From NCBI RefSeq assembly GCF_002139875.1, contig NZ_CP018793.1, forward strand, positions 248,001 through 312,000: a stretch of DNA of 64,000 nucleotides. The letters are read 5' to 3'. The stretch is from Campylobacter vicugnae (GTDB taxonomy: Bacteria > Campylobacterota > Campylobacteria > Campylobacterales > Campylobacteraceae). Below the pieces are notes generated by a model, which was not told the origin of the DNA, did no database searches, and worked only from the letters and a program-made list of their open reading frames with translations. The translations under genes were made by a program, and so were the position numbers. Shown piece by piece: positions 20,382 to 28,485 of the stretch; positions within the stretch are counted from its first letter, which is position 1; each line of letters starts with the position of its first letter.

Positions 20382-22172
20382 ATGAAAAATATTAGAAATT
20401 TTAGCATTATCGCACATATCGACCATGGTAAAAGTACTCTAGCTGATCGCATTATTACTGAGTGTGGAGCTGTAGATGAAAGAGCTATGAGTGCGCAAGT
20501 TATGGATACAATGGATATAGAAAAAGAGCGTGGAATTACCATAAAGGCTCAATCTGTTAGACTTGGCTACACACTTGATGGTGAGCATTATATTTTAAAT
20601 TTAATTGACACTCCAGGACATGTGGATTTTAGTTATGAAGTTAGTAGAAGTTTAGCAAGTTGCGAAGGCGCTTTGCTAGTTGTAGATGCATCTCAAGGCG
20701 TAGAGGCTCAGACTATAGCAAATGTATATATCGCACTTGATAATAATTTAGAAATTATCCCAGTAGTTAATAAAATTGACCTTCCAGCAGCTGATCCTGA
20801 TAGGGTAAAAGATGAGATAGAGCATGTTATCGGTCTTGATTGTAGCGAGGCTTTAGAAGTGAGTGCAAAAAGTGGAGTTGGTATAAAGGAGTTAATAGAG
20901 ACTATAATACGCAAAATCCCACCACCAAAGGCAAATTTAGATCTACCGCTAAAGGCGCTTATTTATGATAGTTGGTTTGATAACTATCTAGGTGCTTTAG
21001 CGCTTGTAAGATTATATGATGGAAGTGTTAAAAAAGGCGATGAAGTCTATGTAATGGGCACTGATAAAAAGCATATGGTATTGGATTTAATGTATCCAAA
21101 CCCAGTCGCACCAATCAAAACAAATGAGCTAAAAGCTGGAGAAGTTGGCATAGTAGTGCTAGGGCTAAAAGATGTAGCAAGTGTAAGCGTAGGCGATACT
21201 ATTACTCTAGCTAAAAATAGAGCCGCAGAACCTATAGGCGGATTTGAAAAGGCTAAGCCGTTTGTATTTGCTGGTTTATATCCGATCGATACAGATAAAT
21301 TTGAAGACTTAAGAGATGCTCTTGATAAATTAAAGCTAAATGATAGCTCTATTAGCTATGAGCCTGAGACATCAGCGGCTCTTGGCTTTGGATTTAGGGT
21401 TGGATTTTTAGGCTTGCTTCATATGGAAGTGGTAAAAGAGAGACTAGAGCGTGAGTTTAATCTAGATCTTATCGCCACAGCTCCAACAGTAACTTATCAA
21501 GTAGTTTGTACTGATGGGGCTATTTTAGATATCCAAAATCCAAGCGAGCTACCGCCAACAAATAAGATAGATCATATAAAAGAGCCATATGTTAAGGCTA
21601 CAATTATAACACCTAGCGAATTTTTAGGCAATATTATTAGCCTTTTAAATTCACGCCGTGCTATTCAAACTAAAATGGATTATATCACCACTTCAAGGGT
21701 GCTTTTGGAATATGATATACCGATGAATGAGATTGTTATGGACTTTTATGATAAATTAAAAAGCGCTACTAAAGGCTATGCAAGCTTTGATTATGAACCA
21801 AGCGAGTATAGAGTAGGAAATCTTGTCAAGCTTGATATTAAAGTAGCTGGTGAAACAGTTGATGCTCTTTCTATCATCGTGCCTGATGAAAAAGCTATGA
21901 GCAAAGGTAGAGACTTTGTAAAAGCTATGAAAGAGATAGTGCCTCGTCAGCTTTTTGAAGTAGCAATCCAAGCTAGTATCGGTAGTAAAATCATCGCCAG
22001 AGAAACGGTAAAATCAATGGGTAAAAATGTAACTGCTAAGTGCTATGGTGGTGATATTACTCGTAAAAGAAAATTACTAGAGAAGCAAAAAGAGGGTAAA
22101 AAGCGTATGAAAGCTATTGGTAAGGTTACGCTACCTAGCGAGGCGTTTTTGAGTGTGCTTAAGATAGATTAG
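20382..22172 (+). CDS. lepA: Elongation factor 4 (LepA)
   Basis: Ribosome-associated GTPase that back-translocates or remodels stalled ribosomes. The chosen start at 20382 gives 596 aa beginning [19 protein letters not shown], as LepA proteins do; an upstream TTG in frame inside dnaX is unlikely. G1 AHIDHGKS, G3 DTPGH and G4 NKID are present, followed by domain II, EF-G-like domains III and V, and the LepA-specific C-terminal domain ([20 protein letters not shown]). Confidence 0.95.
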   Translation: MKNIRNFSIIAHIDHGKSTLADRIITECGAVDERAMSAQVMDTMDIEKERGITIKAQSVRLGYTLDGEHYILNLIDTPGHVDFSYEVSRSLASCEGALLVVDASQGVEAQTIANVYIALDNNLEIIPVVNKIDLPAADPDRVKDEIEHVIGLDCSEALEVSAKSGVGIKELIETIIRKIPPPKANLDLPLKALIYDSWFDNYLGALALVRLYDGSVKKGDEVYVMGTDKKHMVLDLMYPNPVAPIKTNELKAGEVGIVVLGLKDVASVSVGDTITLAKNRAAEPIGGFEKAKPFVFAGLYPIDTDKFEDLRDALDKLKLNDSSISYEPETSAALGFGFRVGFLGLLHMEVVKERLEREFNLDLIATAPTVTYQVVCTDGAILDIQNPSELPPTNKIDHIKEPYVKATIITPSEFLGNIISLLNSRRAIQTKMDYITTSRVLLEYDIPMNEIVMDFYDKLKSATKGYASFDYEPSEYRVGNLVKLDIKVAGETVDALSIIVPDEKAMSKGRDFVKAMKEIVPRQLFEVAIQASIGSKIIARETVKSMGKNVTAKCYGGDITRKRKLLEKQKEGKKRMKAIGKVTLPSEAFLSVLKID

Positions 22173-22181
22173 GAAGAGATT

Positions 22182-22553
22182 GTGAAAAGAGTAGTTTTTA
22201 TTATATTTTCATTTATGTTAGTAGGGTGCGGTTCTGATAGTAGCAGCGCTGTAGATATATTAAATCAAGTAAAAGATGGCAATATCAAAGAGGCGATTAA
22301 GGTTGCCTTGCCAGAAGAGATTAAATCTAGCCCAGCAATGGAGTATATAGAAGGCGCTATAAATGCTACAATAGAACAAAATAAAACTACTAATACTAGC
22401 AAAGTAATCAAAGATATAGAGATATTAAGTCAAAATAATAGTGAAAATAATACTCAAATAACTATTAAAATTAAATCTGAAAATAGCCATATAGATGGTG
22501 ATAAAATTCGATTACAAAGAGATAGTAGCGGCAAGTGGCAAATAGTAAAATAG
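22182..22553 (+). CDS. Small lipoprotein, DUF4878-like
   Basis: The protein is 123 aa with a lipoprotein signal ending in LVGC (Cys16). After a Ser-rich linker comes a compact alpha+beta domain ending GKWQIVK, like the NTF2-like/DUF4878 secreted domains, which end in a W-x-V strand. Start is GTG at 22182 after AGGAAG, 9 nt beyond lepA. Function unknown; DUF4878 membership is a by-eye judgement. Confidence 0.7.
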   Translation: MKRVVFIIFSFMLVGCGSDSSSAVDILNQVKDGNIKEAIKVALPEEIKSSPAMEYIEGAINATIEQNKTTNTSKVIKDIEILSQNNSENNTQITIKIKSENSHIDGDKIRLQRDSSGKWQIVK

Positions 22554-22587
22554 TATATAAAATTAACAATGGCACAAAATTTGCTAG

Positions 22588-22593
22588 TATAAT
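22588..22593 (+). promoter_or_regulatory. -10 element with very short leader upstream of the tautomerase gene
   Basis: TATAAT at 22588-22593 is only 14 nt from the ATG at 22608, which would leave a leader of about 8 nt that still contains AAGGAAG. Either the transcript is nearly leaderless or the element is fortuitous. Confidence 0.35.
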
Positions 22594-22607
22594 TTAAAAG
22601 GAAGATT

Positions 22608-22814
22608 ATGCCATATATTAACATTAGAGTAACTAAAGAAAATGGTGAGCCTACAGCTGAGCAAAAAGCACAGCTTATAGAGGGTGTAACAGAGTTAGTA
22701 AGTCGGGTCTTAGGTAGGAATAAATCTAGTACCGTTGTAATCATCGATGAGATAGATATGCAAAATTACGGCCTAGGTGGAGAGAGTATAAAATCTATAA
22801 GGGAGAGAAAATGA
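22608..22814 (+). CDS. 4-oxalocrotonate tautomerase family protein
   Basis: Small tautomerase of 68 aa. After Met removal the N-terminus is the catalytic proline (PYINIRVT), and Arg7 and the basic/hydrophobic pattern fit the DmpI/4-OT fold. True 4-oxalocrotonate is an aromatic-degradation intermediate not expected in this organism, so the physiological substrate is unknown; C. jejuni and H. pylori carry similar DmpI homologues. It overlaps the next lipoprotein start by 4 nt (ATGA). Confidence 0.85.
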   Translation: MPYINIRVTKENGEPTAEQKAQLIEGVTELVSRVLGRNKSSTVVIIDEIDMQNYGLGGESIKSIRERK

Positions 22815-23470
22815 GAGCAATTTTGGTTTTAGTTTTGGCGATGATTTTGGGTGGATGTGCGACAAGTAGTAGCACTACTAAAGTAGCAGCTACAAAGTCT
22901 TATGATACGCTATTTCGTATAAATACAAAGTGCGAACCATGCTCACAAAAGGGTTATGAGACTACTATAGATGGTAGAACATATAGAAGCGATATAGCTC
23001 TAAATTGCTGTGAAAATAGTCGCACAATAGATACATCAGCATCATTAAAAAAGGTATATATCCATAGAGTAATCGACCTAGCAGATTCTCAAAAATCTGT
23101 AAAAGTAAATGGTAAAAGTTTCAAATTTGATAAAAATTTTGCCTCGATATTTTACATGGCTCTTACAACTGAGTTAGAATCTCGTGGAATATATGTAGAA
23201 AATAGCAGTAACTCGCCTTATACATATAGGGTTGATTTTGATTTTACTGATATTAAAAGCGTATATAGTCTAGGTGCAAGCTATTTAAATTCAAAATTAG
23301 TTGGCACACTAAATATCAAAAATATCAATAAAAAAAGAACAATTTTAATCACAACAACTCAAAGTGTAAGCGATCTAAATGCTAGCGATCCAGCTGATTT
23401 TGATCTATTTATGAATTTGCTTATTAAGCAATCAGCCAATAAAGTAGCTCAAGAGATTTCAAAACTATAA
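22811..23470 (+). CDS. Predicted outer-membrane-type lipoprotein, unknown function
   Basis: The protein is 219 aa with a signal peptide and lipobox LGGC (Cys16). The mature part contains two cysteine clusters (CEPC at about residue 38 and NCCE near 63), a feature of small secreted proteins with disulfides. The region after residue 80 resembles the general fold of secreted lipoproteins that bind in the envelope, but no family was recognised. It is coupled to the tautomerase gene and followed 9 nt later by a second lipoprotein, with which it probably works. Confidence 0.75.
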   Translation: MRAILVLVLAMILGGCATSSSTTKVAATKSYDTLFRINTKCEPCSQKGYETTIDGRTYRSDIALNCCENSRTIDTSASLKKVYIHRVIDLADSQKSVKVNGKSFKFDKNFASIFYMALTTELESRGIYVENSSNSPYTYRVDFDFTDIKSVYSLGASYLNSKLVGTLNIKNINKKRTILITTTQSVSDLNASDPADFDLFMNLLIKQSANKVAQEISKL

Positions 23471-23479
23471 GGTGTGGAT

Positions 23480-24016
23480 ATGAGAGTAGCTATTATTGCG
23501 ATTTGTATGTTTGTTTTGGCTGGTTGCTTTGGATCTAGCTCTGTGCTAATGCTAAAAGAGTATAATCCTACTACGCAGATCTCTAGCCATAAATCAGTTT
23601 TAATAAATAGCATATCTGATACTAGAGTAAATCAAAGCATAGTAGCTACTATTACTGATTCTAAAGGTAGTGTAGAACATAGTATAATGCTAGGTGCAAG
23701 CTTAAAAGATATCTTTGCTAAAGCACTTAAAGAGCAGTTAAGAGCAAGTGGTGTTGTAAACGGTAGAGATATTATTGTAGATATAGAGATAGCTGAATTT
23801 AGTGCTAATTTAAGTGGTTATAGTGGTGAGAATTTAAAAGGCAAAAGTAAGGTTATAATAAAAATTAAAAAAGGCGATACCACTATCACCAAGACAATAT
23901 CTCAACCTCAAAGCAAATATGTCTTACTACCTAGAGTAGCTGAATTTGAGCCATTTATAACTGATATGCTAAATGATATGGTGCTTTCTAGCGCCAAGGC
24001 TATCTTGGCTAATTAA
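23480..24016 (+). CDS. Lipoprotein, YajG-like
   Basis: The start at 23480 (178 aa) is preferred over a GTG two codons earlier because AAGG lies 7 nt before it. The signal peptide ends in LAGC. The mature domain (VLINSISDTR, then a conserved strand-helix pattern LKDIFAKALKEQL, VDIEIAEF) resembles YajG-type envelope lipoproteins. It shares its last base with the next start codon. Function unknown. Confidence 0.7.
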   Translation: MRVAIIAICMFVLAGCFGSSSVLMLKEYNPTTQISSHKSVLINSISDTRVNQSIVATITDSKGSVEHSIMLGASLKDIFAKALKEQLRASGVVNGRDIIVDIEIAEFSANLSGYSGENLKGKSKVIIKIKKGDTTITKTISQPQSKYVLLPRVAEFEPFITDMLNDMVLSSAKAILAN

Positions 24017-24585
24017 TGCGATGTGTCAAATGCGCTAAGATATCACTTAAGATAATATGTAAAGATTGTCAGCGTGTGCTTAGTGAGTATGAGCAAGGGT
24101 GTAGATTAGTAGATGGGTTTAAGGTATATTATTTTTATAAATATAGCGATATTAAGGAGATATTAGCCACTAAACATCATCTACATGGTAGCTTTGCTAT
24201 TTGGCATTTATGCCGCATTAGTTTGGCTAAATTTGCTAAGGAATTTAGCTTTGGTAGCAAGGTTGCGGTGGTGCCACTTGATGATAATATAAAAAGTGGT
24301 TACTCTCACACTGCTATTTTAGCTAGGTCTTTATTAAATTTAGAACTATTTCCTATTTATAGGGCTTTGCGTGCTACTAATGATATTAAATATGCTGGTA
24401 AATCCTTAGAGTTTCGCCGTAAAAATCCACGCGGATTTAAGCTTTTAAAAGAGATTAAAACACCAGTAATCTTAGTAGATGATATCATAACTACTGGTAC
24501 TAGTATGCTAGAGGCTAAAAAGATATTAGCCAAAGCTGGAGTAAATGTGCTTTTTGGTTTAGTTTTAGCCGATGCTAGGGAGTAG
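24016..24585 (+). CDS. ComF-family phosphoribosyltransferase-like protein
   Basis: ComFC/GntX-type protein of 189 aa. The N-terminus has a four-cysteine zinc ribbon (CVKC at residues 3-6 and CKDC at about 15-18) and the C-terminal PRTase domain has the PRPP loop VILVDDIITTGTSM. ComFC is required for natural transformation in Helicobacter and Campylobacter relatives, where it may bind ssDNA or PRPP. It is the last gene before the glycan-modification cluster; a fresh promoter follows. Confidence 0.85.
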   Translation: MRCVKCAKISLKIICKDCQRVLSEYEQGCRLVDGFKVYYFYKYSDIKEILATKHHLHGSFAIWHLCRISLAKFAKEFSFGSKVAVVPLDDNIKSGYSHTAILARSLLNLELFPIYRALRATNDIKYAGKSLEFRRKNPRGFKLLKEIKTPVILVDDIITTGTSMLEAKKILAKAGVNVLFGLVLADARE

Positions 24586-24641
24586 ATTAGAATAAATTAA
24601 CTCATTTAAACACTCTTTAAAAGCTATTTAAATGATTTTTT

Positions 24642-24649
24642 GATAGAAT
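24642..24649 (+). promoter_or_regulatory. -10 region of the glycan-modification operon
   Basis: A T6 run followed by GATAGAAT (24642-24649) in the 115 nt gap after the ComF gene. The predicted start near 24656 would place the A9G9 double tract inside the 5' leader. Confidence 0.5.
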
Positions 24650-24676
24650 CTTGGATTTAAATTTAATAAAATAATT

Positions 24677-24694
24677 AAAAAAAAAGGGGGGGGG
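24677..24694. repeat. A9G9 double homopolymer tract in the 5' leader
   Basis: Nine A (24677-24685) directly followed by nine G (24686-24694), ending 6 nt before the ATG at 24701. The G-run occupies the place of the ribosome-binding site. Runs of this length slip readily in Campylobacter, so tract length probably varies in a population and may tune translation of the downstream gene. Confidence 0.9.
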
Positions 24695-24700
24695 TTGAGC

Positions 24701-26000
24701 ATGGAACAAAATAGAATGTATAAGCTAATCTCTAAACTTTACAAAATTCCACGCAGTATCACAGGAGATGGCTTTAGAGATAGTCTTGATATAATCGATG
24801 AAGCTATTGGGGGGGGTAGAGCGATTTAGTATCCCAAGCGGTACGCAGGTTTATGATTGGAGAGTTCCACCTGAGTGGGTAATCCGTGATGGGTATATAA
24901 TTACACCAAATGGCAAAAAAATTTGCCAATTTAAAGAACACAATCTACATATACTTAACTACTCAGCACCTATTGATAAAAAATTAAGCTTAGATGAGTT
25001 AAAAGAGCATATATACACTATACCAGAACTACCAAACGCTATTGCTTATGTTACTAGTTATTATGAGCGTAGATGGGGATTTTGCATATCTTATAATGAG
25101 CTAAAAGAGTTACCAGATGGAGAGTATCACGCTTTTATAGATAGTGAGTTTAAAGATGATGGCGAGCTAAATTACGCTCATATCATTATCCCATCTACTA
25201 CTGGCAATACCAAAGAGATTTTAATCTCATCATATCTATGCCACCCTCAAATGGCAAATAATGAACTTAGTGGCCCAACAGTATGGAGTGAGCTTATTAG
25301 ATGGGTTAGAAGTTTAAAACATAGAGAATATACATATAGATTTGTAATAGTTCCTGAGACGATAGGCTCAATTTGCTATATTAATCGTAATTTTAAAACG
25401 CTTAAAGAGAATGTAGTAGCTGGATTTGTGCTTAGCTGTATTGGCGATGATGGAGACTATAGTGTCGTTTTAAGCCCTGATGAAAATAGCCTAAGCGATA
25501 TAGCTACTCTTCACACTATCAAGCATATAACCAAAGAGCCAAAAATATACAAATTTTTAGATCGTGGAAGTGATGAGAGACAGTACAATACGCCAAATTT
25601 AAATCTTGGTGTTACGACAATTTGTAGAAGTTTATTTGGTCATTTTGATGAGTATCATACTAGTTTAGATGATTTGGATTTTGTTACTCCTTCTGGACTT
25701 GAAGGTGGATTTAATTATGCTAGAAATTTGATTGAAAATTTAGAAATCAATAAAAAATATATACTTACTACAATTTGTGAGCCAAATTTAGGTTCGCGTG
25801 GACTTATTGGCACTCTTAGTATTAAAGGTTCATATAACGTTGAGTATAAAAAACTTCGCACATTTTTAGCCTATTGTAATGGCAAAAGAAGCGTTATAGA
25901 GATAGCTGATATTTTAGGTGTAGAAGCTAGAAGTCTAAAGCCTATAATAGACAAATTGCTTGAATTTGAATTAATAAAAGAGATAAATACAAAAGATTAA
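24701..26000 (+). pseudogene. Phase-variable Cj1295-like flagellin-glycan modification protein (DUF2172/DUF4910), OFF by frameshift
   Basis: From ATG 24701 the frame reads 42 codons (MEQNRMYKLISKLYKIPRSI then TGDGF...) and hits TAG at 24827-24829 just after a G8 run. The rest of the protein, from GVERFSIPSGTQVYDW on, lies in another frame to 26000. Removing one G (G7) or adding two (G10) joins them into 432 aa. The restored protein has the DUF2172/DUF4910 aminopeptidase-like domain (metal-site candidates SSYLCHPQ, ELSGP, VPETIGS, and FDEYHTSLDD) and a winged-helix C-terminus (about the last 75 residues). Cj1295 of C. jejuni, also controlled by a poly-G tract, is required for a di-O-methylglyceric acid modification of pseudaminic acid on flagellin. 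This is a switchable gene, not a dead one. An internal ATG at 24798 lacks a good ribosome site. Confidence 0.88.
24809..24816. repeat. G8 phase-variation tract inside the Cj1295-like gene
   Basis: Eight G at codons 37-39 of the gene. At G8 the reading frame ends three codons later; at G7 or G10 it stays open to 26000. This is direct evidence for an ON/OFF contingency locus, in the OFF state here. Confidence 0.93.
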
Positions 26001-26010
26001 GGAACTTTTT

Positions 26011-26052
26011 ATGGCTATTGACAAAAAGTTAATGGGAGAGGGAGATGATTAG
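26011..26052 (+). CDS. Possible 13-residue leader ORF overlapping the ligase start
   Basis: ATG at 26011 has AAGGA seven bases upstream and encodes MAIDKKLMGEGDD, ending TAG at 26050-26052. The next gene's ATG (26045) lies inside it, out of frame. It could couple translation of the ligase to upstream ribosomes or be chance. No product is known. Confidence 0.3.
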   Translation: MAIDKKLMGEGDD

Positions 26053-28264
26053 CAATATTTATGAGTTTTTAGATAAGAGTGTAAATTTATATCCCGATAA
26101 AAAATTATTTGTAAGCAATAAAAAAAGTATTAGCTATTTGGAATTTGACCAACAAGCCAAGTCTTTAGCTAGTAAGATTTTAGAATTTAAATTAAATAAA
26201 AAGCCAGTTTTGATAATCCTACCAAAGTCTATTGAAGCACTTATAGCGATGTTTGGCGTAGCTAAAAGTGGAAATTTTTATAGTATTATAGATGAGAAAA
26301 TGCCAAAGGCTAAGGTAGAAAAGATAGTAAAAATCCTAAATCCAGTTTTGATTATTAGCTCAAAATCTATAGAGTGCGATTATGGTATAAAAACTATATA
26401 TGATGATGAATTTGATAGTTTTAAGCCAAATTTAGCCTTGCTTAATAGTGTCGAAATTATTGATACAGACTTGCTTTATGTATTATTTACAAGTGGTAGT
26501 ACTGGAGAGCCAAAGGGTGTAAGCATTAGCCATAAAAGCGTGATTGATTATACATTTTGGGTTAGTAAAACCTTTGATGTTGGAAGTGATGAGATATTGG
26601 TAAATCAAGCACCATTTTATTTTGATAATTCTATTTTAGATATTTTTACTACTATTAAGTGTGGTGCTACATTACATCTTTTAGATACTTTTGAATTTGC
26701 TTTTCCTAGTAGGGTGCTTGATTATTTAGAGGCAAATGGCGTTACTATGATATTTTGGGTGCCTAGTGTATTGATATATTTTGCAAATACTATGGCATTA
26801 GAAGGGAGAGAGTTAGCCACTCTTAAAAAGATTTTATTTTGTGGGGAGATAATGCCAAATCGTCAGCTAAATATATGGCGTAAGGCTTTACCTGGTAGAG
26901 TATTTGCTAATTTATATGGTCCTACTGAAATTACTGATGTGTGCTGCTATTATATATGCGATAGAGAGTTTGGCGATGATGAGCTTCTTCCTATTGGCAA
27001 AGCGTGCAAAAATACTCAAATTTTACTATTTGATGAGAATTTAAATTTGATAACTCAGCCATTTATAAAAGGTGAATTATGTGTGCGAGGTAGCTCACTT
27101 AGTTTAGGATATTATGCTGATTTATCTAAAACCTCTAATGCCTTTATCCAAAATCCTTTGCATAATAACTACTACGACCCGATATATAAAACAGGTGATA
27201 TTGCAGCGTATAATGAGTATGGTGAGTTAATCTGTTATGGTAGATTAGATTCTCAAATAAAGTTAAATGGCCATCGCATAGAACTAGGCGAGATAGAAGC
27301 AGCGCTAAACTCTCATCTATTTATAGATCGTTGTGCGTGTAAATTTAATGGCAAAGAGATAGTAGCATTTTATGAATCTAGTGATGAGATAGCAGATATT
27401 AAGGAATTTCTAGCCTTAAAAATACAAGGATATATGATTCCAAAAAGCTTTATAAGAGTAGATAAATTCGCTCTAAATGCTAATGGCAAGATAGATAGAA
27501 AGGCTCTAAATTGTTATTATCTAAAATTAGAAGGGACAAAGATAAGATATGATAGTGCTGTTGTAATTGGTAAAGGCAAAATTGCCAATGAATGCGTAAA
27601 AATGCTAAAAGAGCGTAATATACCAGTTGAGCTTGTTAATTATAATGATATAAATTTAGATAGCTATTTTAACTCTTTAAAAAATAAGTTCATAATAAGT
27701 GCCAATAATTTTTATATATTTAAATCAAAATGTATAGAAAATAACATCATAATAAACTACCATAATGCTTTAATATCTAAACATAGAGGAGTTAATGCTC
27801 ATATCTGGGCTATATGGGATGATGATGAATATAGTGGAATCGTATGGCATAGAGTTGATAATGGAATTGATACTGGAGAGATCTTAATACAAAAATATAT
27901 AAAAATTGATAATATGAGCGCTAAAGAGCTTTTATTAGCTCAACATAGAGCAGCTATTGAGAGTTTTAAAGAGCTTATAGATGTGGAATTTGAAGTAAAG
28001 CAGTTAATCACAAATGATAAAAATGGCAAACTTCACAAAAAGAAAGAGTTGCCAAATAATGGGATTTTGGATTTATCTTGGGAGCAAAAAAAGATAAATA
28101 GATTTTTAAGATCTTTTGATGTGGGTGTATTTTGCGATATAGAGTATCCTAAGGTTGAAGTCAATGGAGTATTTTTAGAGATTGAGAGCTATGAAATAAA
28201 TAGCGATGTGATAACTCTTAATTTTACAAATGGTGAAAGATTAAATTTAAAAGGATTAAAATGA
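26045..28264 (+). CDS. DltA-like amino-acid adenylation domain fused to a formyltransferase domain
   Basis: Two-domain protein of 739 aa. Residues 1-490 are an adenylate-forming ligase: A3 LFTSGSTGEPKGVS (147-160), A4 QAPFYFDNSILDIF with Asp194 at the position that binds the substrate amino group, A5 NLYGPTE (289-295), A7 YKTGD, A8 GRLDSQIKLNGHRIELGEIE (399-418) and A10 lysine Lys482. The A4 region is most like D-alanine ligase DltA and C. jejuni Cj1307. Residues about 505-739 look like a 10-formyltetrahydrofolate-dependent formyltransferase: Asn571 and His573 (NYH) and Asp609 (GIDTG) match the Asn-x-His and Asp of methionyl-tRNA formyltransferase, with the same 38-residue Asn-to-Asp spacing as E. 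coli Fmt Asn106/Asp144. Expected role: activate a small amino acid for the carrier protein encoded next and formylate it or a sugar amine. Confidence 0.85.
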   Translation: MISNIYEFLDKSVNLYPDKKLFVSNKKSISYLEFDQQAKSLASKILEFKLNKKPVLIILPKSIEALIAMFGVAKSGNFYSIIDEKMPKAKVEKIVKILNPVLIISSKSIECDYGIKTIYDDEFDSFKPNLALLNSVEIIDTDLLYVLFTSGSTGEPKGVSISHKSVIDYTFWVSKTFDVGSDEILVNQAPFYFDNSILDIFTTIKCGATLHLLDTFEFAFPSRVLDYLEANGVTMIFWVPSVLIYFANTMALEGRELATLKKILFCGEIMPNRQLNIWRKALPGRVFANLYGPTEITDVCCYYICDREFGDDELLPIGKACKNTQILLFDENLNLITQPFIKGELCVRGSSLSLGYYADLSKTSNAFIQNPLHNNYYDPIYKTGDIAAYNEYGELICYGRLDSQIKLNGHRIELGEIEAALNSHLFIDRCACKFNGKEIVAFYESSDEIADIKEFLALKIQGYMIPKSFIRVDKFALNANGKIDRKALNCYYLKLEGTKIRYDSAVVIGKGKIANECVKMLKERNIPVELVNYNDINLDSYFNSLKNKFIISANNFYIFKSKCIENNIIINYHNALISKHRGVNAHIWAIWDDDEYSGIVWHRVDNGIDTGEILIQKYIKIDNMSAKELLLAQHRAAIESFKELIDVEFEVKQLITNDKNGKLHKKKELPNNGILDLSWEQKKINRFLRSFDVGVFCDIEYPKVEVNGVFLEIESYEINSDVITLNFTNGERLNLKGLK

Positions 28265-28485
28265 AAGAGATAAAAGAGCTTTTTAATAAAATTGGTAAAA
28301 GTGATATAGATGAGAGTATGACAAATTTGCTAAGCGATGGAATTATTGATAGTATGGATATAATGGCATTAGTAGTTGAGATAGAAAAATTATATAAAAA
28401 ACCTTTAAAATCAAAATTTATTATTAATGAAAATTTTGAGAGTTTTGAATCGATTTGTAAGATGTTAGATGAGGCAATGCAATGA
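28261..28485 (+). CDS. Acyl/aminoacyl carrier protein
   Basis: Carrier protein of 74 aa with the phosphopantetheine attachment motif GIIDSMD (Ser31), close in length and motif (D-S-M rather than the D-S-L of fatty-acid ACP) to DltC and C. jejuni Cj1308. It overlaps the ligase gene (ATGA) and the acyltransferase gene (ATGA), so the three are made together. It probably holds the aminoacyl or formyl-aminoacyl group as a thioester. A phosphopantetheinyl transferase must come from elsewhere. Confidence 0.9.
   Translation: MKEIKELFNKIGKSDIDESMTNLLSDGIIDSMDIMALVVEIEKLYKKPLKSKFIINENFESFESICKMLDEAMQ

Noticed and set aside
20343-20382. Upstream TTG start for lepA giving 13 extra residues
   Set aside because: The sequence lies inside dnaX, lacks a ribosome site and is not part of the LepA N-terminus.
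24798-26000. Reading the Cj1295-like gene as an independent protein from ATG 24798
   Set aside because: No ribosome site, and the preceding frame supplies the conserved N-terminal segment of the family up to the G8 tract, so frame switching explains it better.
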